NCBI RefSeq assembly: GCF_002162135.1
Contig: NZ_CP021382.1
Coordinates: forward strand, 4,276,001 to 4,340,000
DNA from: Cellvibrio sp. PSBB006
Lineage (GTDB): Bacteria > Pseudomonadota > Gammaproteobacteria > Pseudomonadales > Cellvibrionaceae
Direction of reading: 5' to 3'
DNA: 64,000 nt
Positions 8,047 to 16,302 of this stretch are shown here, piece by piece. The position numbers were made by a program, and so were the translations under genes. Positions within the stretch are counted from its first letter, which is position 1. Every line of letters starts with the position of its first letter. The notes beneath the pieces are model-generated. The model had not been told where the DNA came from. It searched no databases and worked only from the letters and a program-made list of their open reading frames with translations.

Positions 8047-10647
8047 ATGGCTATCAAACTAAGAGATGCAATAAAAGCGGTAAATAGGTCCGCCGCGATA
8101 TACGGTACGGCTGCCACCCTGGCGTTGACGGGTGTTGCTGCCAGTGCGCAGGAAGTGGTTGATGAAATCGTGGTGACGGGGATTCGGGGGGCATTGAAAA
8201 ATGCCGTGGATATCAAGCGTAACTCAACTGCAGTTGTAGATGCAGTTTCCGCTGAGGATGTAGGTAAATTCCCTGATTCAGATTTAGGTGAGTCTCTCAG
8301 CCGCATTCCTGGTGTTACCGTAGGACGATCTTTCGGCCAAGGCGCATCTGTATCCATTCGTGGTGGTGCACCACAAATGACCTTGACCCAGTTAAATGGG
8401 CAAAACGTAGCTTCAACTGGATGGTACGACCAGGTTGCTATTGATCGTTCATTCAATTACTCGTTGCTTCCGCCGGAAGCTATTGCTGGTATTGATGTTT
8501 ATAAATCATCCCAGGCAGATCTTAACGAAGGCGGAATTGGCGGTACTGTGATTGTAAAAACACGCAAACCGCTGGATATGGATGCAAATACCGCATTCTT
8601 GGGTGTCAAAGCGAGTGTAGGCACAATCAGCGATGAAACGGCGCCTAATTTCTCTGGTTTGTATAGTTGGAAAAATGACTCGGAGTCGTTCGGTATATTA
8701 GCCGCAGTATCCTACAGTGATGATGAATATGTTCGTCAGGGTGATGAGTCTGATTTGGCTTGGAGTGCGGCTGCAGTTCCGTCGCGCTTTGTTCAACAAC
8801 GTGAACGTACGACCGTTAACCTAGGTGCTCAGTTCGCGCCTACGGATGAGTTACAGTTCGGCATCAATTACATGTCGTTAGAGCTGGTTGGTGACAATAC
8901 ATCAAGTTCTGTGTATTTGTTCGGTGCTGGCGGCGATTGTACAAATACCAACGTGAGCGGTGTGTGTGATACACGTGTTATTTCTGAAGCTCAAGCTGTG
9001 CCCGCTTTTGGTCAGACCTGGGCGCGTGTCGGTACCATGACATCAGACACAATCGCCATTGATGCTTCTTATGAGGTTGATGGATTTAAGTTAAGTGCTG
9101 CTATAGGTTCAACAGAGGCTGAAGGTGGTACTGATTTAACGACTAACTTTGGCTTTTATCCTCTGGCTAACTGGGCTGGCACAATTGACGCTTCCGGCCG
9201 AACTATCAATATTGATGGTCCAAAGCACGTTACAACCGTTGAGGATTTGCCAAACACTAGACCCGAAGGTTGGGCGGTTGGGAAAGGGCCAAACTCGGAT
9301 GAGGAAGTTTACGGTCAACTTGACGTAGAGTTTGATTTGGATTTGGGTGCGATAAAATCATTTAAGGCGGGCGTTCGCTACACTGATCACGATGTAGAGA
9401 AATTTAACTACAAAGGTGCATTAGATCCTGATGCTCCCACCTTACCTGCTAGCGAATATTACGGCGGCAATGAGGACCTCGGCTTTAGTGATAGCGCCAG
9501 CTTCCCAGTGCCAAAACCGGGAGCAATGTATGCTGTAACGCGTGATACGCTGGAGTCATGGACGGAAATCCGCTCGGGCTACAGTACTATTAATGAAAAA
9601 AATAGCGCTCTTTACGGTATGTTTACGTTCGAAGCGGACGGTATTCGCGGTAACTTCGGTTTGCGCTATATCCATACTGATGCAGAAAGTGATTCTTATA
9701 AGCTTGATGGTACCCCGCTGGCGGATGGTGATATTGATGCTAACTTGTACTACAGCACTACCATCACAACAGATAAGGCGGATTATGATGATGTATTGCC
9801 GAGTGTGAATATATTGTTTGATCTAACGGATAGTTTGGTGTTGCGTATGGCAGCAGCGCAAACAATTGCTCGTGCTAATTACAATGATATGTTCAGCGCC
9901 TCCAGCCAAGCGGGTTATGAAGACACAATTGCGGGTAATGAAACACTGACTAAAGGTTCTATTGGCTTGCTACCAATGAAGTCAAGCCAGGCGGATTTAG
10001 GTCTTGAATACTATTATGGTGATGGCAATTTGTTGTCCGCAACCTACTTTGTTAAAGACATCAATAATTTTGTTGTCTCCGATACCAGCTTTAATCAGTC
10101 AATTGGTTTGGTTAGTCCTGACTCCGGTCTTGATAGTTGGACTGTGAACAATCAGGTCAATGCTGGTGGTGGTGAGATCGAAGGTATCGAGCTGCAATGG
10201 AGCCATGCATTTGATAACGGCTTTGGTACAGTTATCAACTACACTTATGCTAATGGCAATGCTCCTGGCGAAGTGTTCTCTGACCAGCAAGGGTTGTTCA
10301 CTGAATCCTCGAAGGACAGTTTGAACTTGGTGGGGTATTGGGAAAACGATGTCTACTCTGCTCGCGCTGCGTATAACTGGCGTTCAGAGTACATCGTCCG
10401 TGAGACAGGTTATTACGGTAATCGCATGCATGATGATTACGGTTCGCTTGACCTGAGTTTCGGATGGAATGCGACAGACTTTATGACGTTTACATTTGAA
10501 GCTACAAATGTTCTCGAAGAGGACGATATTCAATATGGTATTTCTCCAGCCTCGTCAGGTGTGAAACAGGAGCTGCGTGCTGAGTATCCTGCTTGGGCAT
10601 TTAAGGGTGAGGCACGTTACACCTTGGGTGTGAGCTTCCAGTTCTAA
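8047..10647 (+). CDS. TonB-dependent receptor for GlcNAc/chito-oligosaccharides
   Basis: Outer-membrane receptor of 866 residues: signal peptide (cleavage near AASAQ), the motif DEIVVTGIRG, a plug domain (about 45-170; AEDVGKFPDSDLGESLSRIPGV and SIRGG), then a 22-strand barrel ending in an aromatic C-terminus (GVSFQF). It is expected to import GlcNAc or chito-oligosaccharides into the periplasm using TonB energy. The ATG at 8047 has AGAGGGG upstream and starts the signal peptide; the longer frame from 7915 would begin upstream of the promoter's -35 element, so it is rejected. Two NagR-type operators precede it. A strong terminator separates it from the halogenase-like gene. The substrate is inferred from regulation and neighbours, not from the barrel. 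Confidence 0.9.
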   Translation: MAIKLRDAIKAVNRSAAIYGTAATLALTGVAASAQEVVDEIVVTGIRGALKNAVDIKRNSTAVVDAVSAEDVGKFPDSDLGESLSRIPGVTVGRSFGQGASVSIRGGAPQMTLTQLNGQNVASTGWYDQVAIDRSFNYSLLPPEAIAGIDVYKSSQADLNEGGIGGTVIVKTRKPLDMDANTAFLGVKASVGTISDETAPNFSGLYSWKNDSESFGILAAVSYSDDEYVRQGDESDLAWSAAAVPSRFVQQRERTTVNLGAQFAPTDELQFGINYMSLELVGDNTSSSVYLFGAGGDCTNTNVSGVCDTRVISEAQAVPAFGQTWARVGTMTSDTIAIDASYEVDGFKLSAAIGSTEAEGGTDLTTNFGFYPLANWAGTIDASGRTINIDGPKHVTTVEDLPNTRPEGWAVGKGPNSDEEVYGQLDVEFDLDLGAIKSFKAGVRYTDHDVEKFNYKGALDPDAPTLPASEYYGGNEDLGFSDSASFPVPKPGAMYAVTRDTLESWTEIRSGYSTINEKNSALYGMFTFEADGIRGNFGLRYIHTDAESDSYKLDGTPLADGDIDANLYYSTTITTDKADYDDVLPSVNILFDLTDSLVLRMAAAQTIARANYNDMFSASSQAGYEDTIAGNETLTKGSIGLLPMKSSQADLGLEYYYGDGNLLSATYFVKDINNFVVSDTSFNQSIGLVSPDSGLDSWTVNNQVNAGGGEIEGIELQWSHAFDNGFGTVINYTYANGNAPGEVFSDQQGLFTESSKDSLNLVGYWENDVYSARAAYNWRSEYIVRETGYYGNRMHDDYGSLDLSFGWNATDFMTFTFEATNVLEEDDIQYGISPASSGVKQELRAEYPAWAFKGEARYTLGVSFQF

Positions 10648-10672
10648 TTCAGGTTGTATGAGTGGTTGAATG

Positions 10673-10699
10673 AAAAAGCCCAGTTTATCTGGGCTTTTT
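10673..10699 (+). terminator. Intrinsic terminator after the receptor gene
   Basis: AAAAAGCCCAG-TTTAT-CTGGGCTTTTT: an 11-bp stem, 5-nt loop and T-run, 25 bp past the stop. Because it sits 40 bp before the halogenase-like gene, that gene would depend on read-through or on a weak promoter of its own. Confidence 0.85.
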
Positions 10700-10739
10700 C
10701 AATTTCAGTTTTCAGCATGATTATTTTCTGGATAAACAG

Positions 10740-12263
10740 GTGAAAATTAAGCGTATTGCAATTGTCGGTGGCGGTACTGCGGGGTGGCTTGCTGCCAACC
10801 ATTTGGGCTTTGAGTTACGAAAAGACCCCGAAATTGAAATAACGTTGATCGAGTCGAAGGATGTTCCTTCTATAGGTGTGGGTGAGGGAACGGTTCCTTA
10901 TATTAAAAAGGCGCTGGAGAAATTTGGTATTTCTGAAGCAGAACTAATTGCTAGCTGCGATGTAACTTTTAAGCAGGGTATAAAATTTGTTGAATGGCTT
11001 AATTCAGCTATTCATGGAGAAAAGCACTACTACTATCATCCGTTTGAATCACCATTTCCATCGGGTATTGATATTATCCCGTATTGGCTTAATCATCGTT
11101 CAAGGGAGAATTTCCATGAAATTACCGCGCAATCATATGCTTGCGAAGCAAAGCTGTGCCCCAAAAAAATATCTTCCCCCCCTTACCAAGGAGAAATGAA
11201 TTACGCATATCACTTCGATGCGATTAAATTTGCCAAGTTGTTGTCGAGAAATGCTATTTCAAAATATCGTGTAAAACATAAGATTGCTACAGTTGTTGGG
11301 GCACAAAAAGATGACGCGGGAAACATTGATTCCTTAATGCTTGGCTCTGGGGAGTCTTCAAAGTTTGACTTCTACATTGACTGCAGTGGGTTTTCTTCTT
11401 TATTAATTGAAAAGGAGCTATCAGTTCCTTTTGTTGATAAATCCAATCAGATACTTACCGATACCGCATTGGCACTACAGGTGCAAACTGAAGCAGATGA
11501 AGAAATACCACCCTATACAATTGCTACAGCACATAAAGCAGGCTGGGTTTGGGATATAACGCTAACAGGTAGGCGGGGAACGGGTTTTATCTATTCCAGT
11601 CAGCATATGAGTGAAACTGAAGCCGTAGAGGGTTTTTCGAAGTATCTTGGTGTAGATGTTGAGATGTTATCGCCTAGAAAGATATCTATGCCTGTCGGTT
11701 ATCGAGAAGAGTTTTGGGTTAATAATTGCGTTGCTATAGGTTTGTCACAGGGGTTTGTTGAACCTCTTGAAGCTACCTCAATATTGATTACAGATTTTTC
11801 TGCTGAGTATTTGGCTCGCGCCTTTCCAGTAAACGTAGAAGATATTTCGCTTTTAAAAAAACGTTACAATAAAGTTGTCGAATATAGTTGGGCAAGGATT
11901 TTGGATTTTATTAAGCTGCATTATTGTATTTCTGATCGGGATGACTCAGATTTTTGGCGTGAGAATAGAGATATGTCGAATGTGTCCGATGTCTTGGTTG
12001 AGCGACTATCTATATGGGAAAAATTTCATCCGAAAAAATCTGATTTTTTTAGTAAATTTGAAGTTTTTGATGTAGAGAATTACTTGTATGTTTTATATGG
12101 AATGAAGTTTTATACCGTGCCTCCTCATGCCTCCGCGTATGACGTTGAGAGCGGCCAGGGAAAGATGGCACAAGTGAGGCAGGACGCAGAAAGGTTAGCT
12201 GTTGAACTTTTAGGCCATAGGGAATGGTTGGATAAACTAAAAAAGGCTATGCAACCTGGTTGA
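10740..12263 (+). CDS. Flavin-dependent tryptophan-halogenase-like protein
   Basis: 507-residue cytosolic protein of the FADH2-dependent tryptophan halogenase family (PrnA/RebH). The FAD motif GGGTAGWLAA is at residues 10-20. The catalytic Lys is present at position 78 in CDVTFKQGIKF, and the Glu at 344 in GFVEPLEATSI. The family WxWxIP motif is altered to WVWDIT (269-274), with Pro missing. Proteins of this group are often encoded beside TonB-dependent receptors in carbohydrate loci; their substrates are mostly unknown. It starts with GTG 41 bp after the receptor's terminator. The base composition appears more A+T-rich than the neighbouring nag genes. Halogenation is possible, but the natural substrate cannot be stated. 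Confidence 0.85.
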   Translation: MKIKRIAIVGGGTAGWLAANHLGFELRKDPEIEITLIESKDVPSIGVGEGTVPYIKKALEKFGISEAELIASCDVTFKQGIKFVEWLNSAIHGEKHYYYHPFESPFPSGIDIIPYWLNHRSRENFHEITAQSYACEAKLCPKKISSPPYQGEMNYAYHFDAIKFAKLLSRNAISKYRVKHKIATVVGAQKDDAGNIDSLMLGSGESSKFDFYIDCSGFSSLLIEKELSVPFVDKSNQILTDTALALQVQTEADEEIPPYTIATAHKAGWVWDITLTGRRGTGFIYSSQHMSETEAVEGFSKYLGVDVEMLSPRKISMPVGYREEFWVNNCVAIGLSQGFVEPLEATSILITDFSAEYLARAFPVNVEDISLLKKRYNKVVEYSWARILDFIKLHYCISDRDDSDFWRENRDMSNVSDVLVERLSIWEKFHPKKSDFFSKFEVFDVENYLYVLYGMKFYTVPPHASAYDVESGQGKMAQVRQDAERLAVELLGHREWLDKLKKAMQPG

Positions 12264-12275
12264 TTTTTTGAGTGC

Positions 12276-12992
12276 TCAGAATGCTACAAACGAATTTGCC
12301 GTTAGGCGACCGGTTTTAGGATTGTCATCTACGCTGTAAGTGGAATCAATATAAGGAGAATGTAGTAAGCAGCTGCGATAAATGATCATTCGATTGAATT
12401 TTGCATCAGCCACGCCTAGTTTGGTGAAGCGTTCATCTGAGTCGGTAAAATACTCTTTTTTAAGTGGTTTTTCTTCTATCTCTCTGAAGTAAATATCTTC
12501 AAAGCTCTTTCTTTTCTCTTGCGTAATTGTCTCGTAACCAGTGGTATTGTGACGGTAGAAAGCGGTACCTCCATGCGTTTCATTGCATAAAAAAAGCAAC
12601 AATGCGAATTGGTAAGGGTTGGTTGAGTCGAAATGTGGCATTAGCTGTACCTTGCGTAAACTCTCAGGCTTAATGGTAATCAATGAGAGTGAACAATCCG
12701 CTTTATTCATATCCCAAGCAAGGGATATGCCTTCATATCCTTGAGCGAGAATCGGCTTGATCACGGCCATTAGCGAATCGGAATATTCTTTCGGTGCTGG
12801 CAATTTTATACCTGGATAGAAGTTGCAATGTCCAGTGTAATGCTCGAAATTCTCCCTTGCTGATGCATAATCAACCATATGCTCGGGTTGTTGCATGAAG
12901 TTGTCGATAATAAGAACCTTCTGCTTCTCTATGCCAACCGAAAATGATTTGACTAGCAGCTGTGTATTAATTTGGAACACATTAACTCCCAT
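12276..12992 (-). CDS. DUF6445 protein, 2-oxoglutarate/Fe(II) dioxygenase-like
   Basis: 238-residue protein matching the DUF6445 family that accompanies halogenase-like genes in receptor loci. A facial-triad-like pattern is visible: His120-x-Asp122 in MPHFDSTNPYQFAL, a distal His211 (CLLHSPYIDS), and Arg229 (KTGRLTANSFV) where 2-oxoglutarate enzymes hold the co-substrate carboxylate. The segment GGTAFYRH is also typical of prolyl-hydroxylase-like folds. It converges on the halogenase-like gene with a 12-bp gap. Its own promoter overlaps a NagR-type palindrome at 13073, so it likely belongs to the GlcNAc regulon. The dioxygenase function is an inference. Confidence 0.75.
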   Translation of the reverse strand: MGVNVFQINTQLLVKSFSVGIEKQKVLIIDNFMQQPEHMVDYASARENFEHYTGHCNFYPGIKLPAPKEYSDSLMAVIKPILAQGYEGISLAWDMNKADCSLSLITIKPESLRKVQLMPHFDSTNPYQFALLLFLCNETHGGTAFYRHNTTGYETITQEKRKSFEDIYFREIEEKPLKKEYFTDSDERFTKLGVADAKFNRMIIYRSCLLHSPYIDSTYSVDDNPKTGRLTANSFVAF

Positions 12993-13047
12993 ATATTGGT
13001 ATTGCTCGATTCTTACCTGGCTCGCTTGATGGGTGCCACCATAATTT

Positions 13048-13084
13048 AGTTTACGGCGATTTTGTATTCATTGACAACGTTGTT
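13048..13084 (-). promoter_or_regulatory. NagR-type operator and promoter of the DUF6445 gene
   Basis: The palindrome GACAACGTTGTT (13073-13084, one mismatch) overlaps a minus-strand -35 TTGTCA (13077-13072). An 18-bp spacer leads to TAAACT (13053-13048), 49-60 bp before the DUF6445 start. In the plus direction the same palindrome overlaps TTGACA with a poorer -10 TGTTAC at 13094-13099, so it could serve both directions. Confidence 0.65.
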
Positions 13085-13248
13085 TGTGGCGTGTGTTACT
13101 GTCTACTTCTCGCGGCTGGAATAGCACATTGGCAGGTAAGGATGACCTAGCGCCAGCTATGATGCTTAATTAAGAGAAGATGCTGCTGTTCAGGGAGCTA
13201 TATAACTTATTTGGAAGATATAGCGGTGTCGCAAGAAATACAAAATTA

Positions 13249-13277
13249 TTGACAACGTTGTCTTCGCGGCGTAATGT
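13249..13277 (+). promoter_or_regulatory. NagR-type promoter facing nagK
   Basis: TTGACA (13249-13254), 17 bp, TAATGT (13272-13277), with GACAACGTTGTC at 13251-13262. The promoter shares the -35, operator, spacer length and -10 with the receptor promoter at 7927. Transcription would start near 13284, over 300 bp before nagK. Confidence 0.75.
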
Positions 13278-13283
13278 ATCTTT

Positions 13284-13448
13284 GAGCGTGTATCTCCGGT
13301 TGTGAATGCTCTGCTTATGTTCGTTGTTGTTGGTTTCTTTCGGGGTTTGGCAGATCCGCCATGTGAGCCTCGAAGCAGTCCAACGATGTAGTTGATATCT
13401 ATCATGGCTCTTTTGTGGTTGGCGCGTGTCATACCGCCAACCCTTTTT
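13284..13448 (+). ncRNA. Possible NagR-controlled leader or small RNA
   Basis: Between the NagR-type promoter (expected start near 13284) and the terminator at 13417-13448 lies a unit of about 165 nt with no conserved protein gene. An ORF of 29 codons (ATG 13306, TGA 13393-13395) without a good Shine-Dalgarno could be a leader peptide. The unit may be an attenuated nagK leader or a free small RNA. This is inferred only from promoter and terminator placement. Confidence 0.35.
13417..13448 (+). terminator. Intrinsic terminator upstream of nagK
   Basis: A perfect 8-bp stem GGTTGGCG/CGCCAACC with a 10-nt loop is followed by CTTTTT. It lies between the NagR-type promoter and nagK (start 13600), so it would cut transcripts short before the gene. 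Confidence 0.7.
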
Positions 13449-13599
13449 ACAAGCCTGTGAAGATAGATAAAAAGGAAGGCGGAATAACTCTAAATACAGG
13501 ATTTGATTGACGTTGGTGGTTGAGATATAGCGAATCCCTCCGATCAGCAAATTAAGCGAGAGTACCGCACAGGCATTGCTAATAAATATGAGGTTGGTT

Positions 13600-14514
13600 A
13601 TGGGGATACACCCAATCAATGACAGTGCGTTAGAAGAACCTTTATATCTGGGCATCGACGGTGGCGGCACCAAGTGCCGTGCGCGCATCGTTTCTGCTAA
13701 AGACGAAGTCCTGGGTACCGGTGTCGGCGGCCCTGCGAACCCGCTCCATGGTGTTCAACAAACTCTGAATTCAATCCAGACAGCTACCGAGCTGGCATTG
13801 GCGGACGCTGGTTTGCCGGTAACGGCGATCAGTCATTTAACCGCTGGGCTGGGGCTGGCTGGGGTTAACCTGCCCAGTTTGTTCGATGTGATCAACAAGT
13901 GGCAGCATCCCTTCAAAACCATGTATTTGACTACCGACCTGCACATCGCTTGTCTGGGTGCGCATAACCGTGACGAAGGCGCGGTGATGGTGGCTGGTAC
14001 AGGCTCTTGCGGTTACTCCTTTGTGAAAGGTAAGGCCACGATTCTCGGTGCGCACGGTTTCCCGTTCGGGGATATCGGCAGCGGTGCCTGGATGGGGCTT
14101 GAAGCGATTAAAGCAGTGTTGCTTGCCTCTGATAATCTTGGTCCGCAATCCATCCTCAGCGATTTGATTGGCGATCACCTACAGGCCAAGGGCGTGATGA
14201 TTGTTGACAAGATGGCGGCAGCAAAATCCAGTGACTATGCCAAGTTGGCCATCTTTGTTCTGGATGCCGCTGATCTTGGCGATGCGGTTGCGTTGAGTAT
14301 TGTCCAGCAGGGTGCTGATTACATGAGCGCTGTGGCGGAAAAATTATGGGAAACCGAGCCGCCGCGCATGTCATTGCTTGGTGGTCTGGCGCCGCGTCTG
14401 ACGCCCTGGATGAAACCATCGATTGCTGAAAGTCTGTCACCGCCTCTCAGTCAGCCGGAGTTCGGTGCGATCTATTACGCAAAGCGAATGAGCCGCTTGA
14501 CGGCGACCGCCTAG
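13600..14514 (+). CDS. nagK: N-acetylglucosamine kinase, BadF/BadG ATPase family
   Basis: Predicted cytosolic ATP-dependent GlcNAc kinase of 304 residues, converting GlcNAc to GlcNAc-6-phosphate after import. The phosphate-1 motif LGIDGGGTKCRA is near the N-terminus; phosphate-2 and adenosine regions are represented by VMVAGTGSCGYSF and SLLGGLAPRL. The sequence is of the BcrAD/BadF/BagG superfamily, as in the Xanthomonas and Shewanella pathways, not the ROK-type NagK of E. coli. The ATG at 13600 is chosen because GAGG lies 7-8 nt upstream; a TTG at 13576 in the same frame is less likely. It is followed by nagP 354 bp downstream on the same strand. Confidence 0.88.
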   Translation: MGIHPINDSALEEPLYLGIDGGGTKCRARIVSAKDEVLGTGVGGPANPLHGVQQTLNSIQTATELALADAGLPVTAISHLTAGLGLAGVNLPSLFDVINKWQHPFKTMYLTTDLHIACLGAHNRDEGAVMVAGTGSCGYSFVKGKATILGAHGFPFGDIGSGAWMGLEAIKAVLLASDNLGPQSILSDLIGDHLQAKGVMIVDKMAAAKSSDYAKLAIFVLDAADLGDAVALSIVQQGADYMSAVAEKLWETEPPRMSLLGGLAPRLTPWMKPSIAESLSPPLSQPEFGAIYYAKRMSRLTATA

Positions 14515-14868
14515 GATTCGGGCGGGCTAGGAATTTGAGTGGGCTGGAAATGTAAACAGTGGTCTCGCCCGCTCAAACTGAGCCGCATTGTTGTTCCTAT
14601 TGTTATAGGTGTTATAGGTGTTATAGGCGGCTTATATAAGTCCATGGTCCACGGGTTATGGACAAGAGTTACCTCGGTCAATACCACGCGTTCGCGCGTT
14701 ATAAAAAACAGGTGCCTCTGGATGGGTTATTTAAGTTGTTGACCCATTCAGAGCGTTCCTCTTCGCCATAGTGTTCAAATAATAAAAGCGTTTGCGCCGC
14801 TGGTGGATGTCAAACGCGTTCATATTTCACTCCCGATTGTTTGGGAGCAATTCACGAGAAGCAGGTTT
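14515..14868. other. Intergenic region between nagK and nagP
   Basis: 354 bp without a supported gene. It contains three tandem copies of the 9-mer GTTATAGG(T/C) at 14602-14628, and no NagR-type palindrome. A 67-codon open frame crosses the repeat but has no ribosome-binding site or family resemblance, so I do not call it. No clear terminator or promoter is visible. Confidence 0.6.
14602..14628. repeat. Three tandem 9-bp repeats
   Basis: GTTATAGGT, GTTATAGGT and GTTATAGGC follow one another exactly. A unit of this size can change copy number by slippage; its position in the nagK-nagP gap could alter leader length. Confidence 0.8.
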
Positions 14869-16170
14869 ATGGAAATGACAGTTGATACCGCACCGGCACA
14901 AAAAAGCAGCGTCATCCCAATGGCCATTGTTGCCGGATTATTTTTTATCCTGGGGTTCGCCACCTGGTTGAATGGCTCCTTGATGCCTTACCTTGAACTG
15001 GTGTTAACACTGACGCCCGTGCAAGCCTCCTTCATCCTGTTTACGTTTTATATTGCTGTGGTGGTTTTCTCGATTCCCTCGGCCTGGGTTATTCGGCGTG
15101 TGGGTTACAAAAACGGTATGGCGCTGGGCATGCTCGGCATGGCGGCGGCTGCGTTCATGTTTATTCCCGCAGCAAAAACACATATGTTCGGTTTGTTCCT
15201 GGTTGCGCAATTTATGATGGGTGCGAGCCAGACGTTACTGCAAACGGCGGTAAATCCTTACGTGGTCAAGATCGGCCCGGAAGAGTCTGCGGCGGCACGT
15301 ATCAGCATCATGGGTATTTTGAACAAATCTGCTGGCGTCGTGGCACCTATGGTATTTGCCGCGATGATTTTGGGGGGGATGAAAGACTATTCAACCCAGG
15401 CACCGACGCAGGAAGAAATTGAAATTCTTGCCAGCAACCTCGTGTTTCCCTATATCTGCATGGGTTTGTTTATTGCGTTTTTAGCGCTGTGCGTAAAATT
15501 TTCACCTTTGCCAGAATTGAATCTGGAGAAGGAAGATGCGCAAGTGGCGGACAAAGGTTCAGTGTTCCGTTTTCCGCATTTAGTACTGGGTGTTATCGCA
15601 CTCTTTTTATATGTCGGTGTAGAGGTTATTGCGGGTGATACGATCGGCTCTTTTGGTCGCAGCATTGGCTACAGTGGCTTTGCGACACTGACATCATTCA
15701 CGATGGCGTTTATGGTGATGGGTTACTTTTTGGGCGTTTTGTTAATTCCCCGTGTGATCTCACAGCAAAAAGCGTTGATGTTGTCTGCTATTCTCGGTGT
15801 TATTTTAAGTTTGTCTATCGTATTGGGGGACAGCACATCCTCCAGTTTTGCAAACGTATTGTTTGTGCCTCTCGGTTTGCCTGCTCTGCCTAACACCATC
15901 ATGTTCCTGGCGTTGCTGGGCTTGGCGAATGCTATTGTCTGGCCGGCAATTTGGCCTATGGCGTTGAGTGGTTTGGGCAGCTATACCAGCACTGGTTCGG
16001 CGATGTTGATCATGGCGATTTCTGGTGGTGCGGTCTTGCCTTTTGTGTTGGCTGGTGTGGCATCAATCGGTGATATCGGTCGTCAGACGGCATACATTGT
16101 GATGACGCCCGCTTACCTGTTTATTCTTTTCTATGCAGTGAAAGGTCACAAGCTAAGAAGCTGGAAGTGA
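14869..16170 (+). CDS. nagP: GlcNAc permease NagP, FucP-like MFS transporter
   Basis: Inner-membrane sugar:H+ symporter, about 433 residues with 12 predicted helices, of the FucP/GluP branch of the major facilitator superfamily. Visible signatures are FFILGFATWLNGSLMPYLE in helix 1, the RRVGYKNGM loop (MFS A-type motif), and GASQTLLQTAVNPYVV in helix 4-5, all typical of NagP. It carries GlcNAc from periplasm to cytoplasm. The ATG at 14869 follows GAGAAGCAGG; the frame from 14803 would add a non-membrane tail lacking support. It ends at a strong terminator, so nagX is a separate unit. Confidence 0.9.
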   Translation: MEMTVDTAPAQKSSVIPMAIVAGLFFILGFATWLNGSLMPYLELVLTLTPVQASFILFTFYIAVVVFSIPSAWVIRRVGYKNGMALGMLGMAAAAFMFIPAAKTHMFGLFLVAQFMMGASQTLLQTAVNPYVVKIGPEESAAARISIMGILNKSAGVVAPMVFAAMILGGMKDYSTQAPTQEEIEILASNLVFPYICMGLFIAFLALCVKFSPLPELNLEKEDAQVADKGSVFRFPHLVLGVIALFLYVGVEVIAGDTIGSFGRSIGYSGFATLTSFTMAFMVMGYFLGVLLIPRVISQQKALMLSAILGVILSLSIVLGDSTSSSFANVLFVPLGLPALPNTIMFLALLGLANAIVWPAIWPMALSGLGSYTSTGSAMLIMAISGGAVLPFVLAGVASIGDIGRQTAYIVMTPAYLFILFYAVKGHKLRSWK

Positions 16171-16201
16171 TCTTTTAATAAGTCCCATTGGTTTAATCAA
16201 C

Positions 16202-16239
16202 ATGGCTGTTAATGCGTTGCATTTACAGCCATTTTTTTT
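16202..16239 (+). terminator. Intrinsic terminator of nagP
   Basis: ATGGCTGT/ACAGCCAT, an 8-bp stem with a 15-nt loop followed by eight T, 31 bp after the nagP stop. Confidence 0.85.
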
Positions 16240-16302
16240 GCGGCTTATTGTGGTTCTGTTATGGAATTTTTATAAGCTGCCCGGCTGTCAAAAGGTGTAA
16301 TC

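Noticed and set aside
13170..13688. 172-codon minus-strand frame across the nagK start
   Set aside because: It covers the NagR-type promoter, the terminator hairpin and the 5' part of nagK; composition is not protein-like and it lacks a ribosome-binding site.
14539..14742. 67-codon frame between nagK and nagP
   Set aside because: It owes its hydrophobic look to the 9-bp tandem repeat (VIGVIGVIG) and has no start signal.
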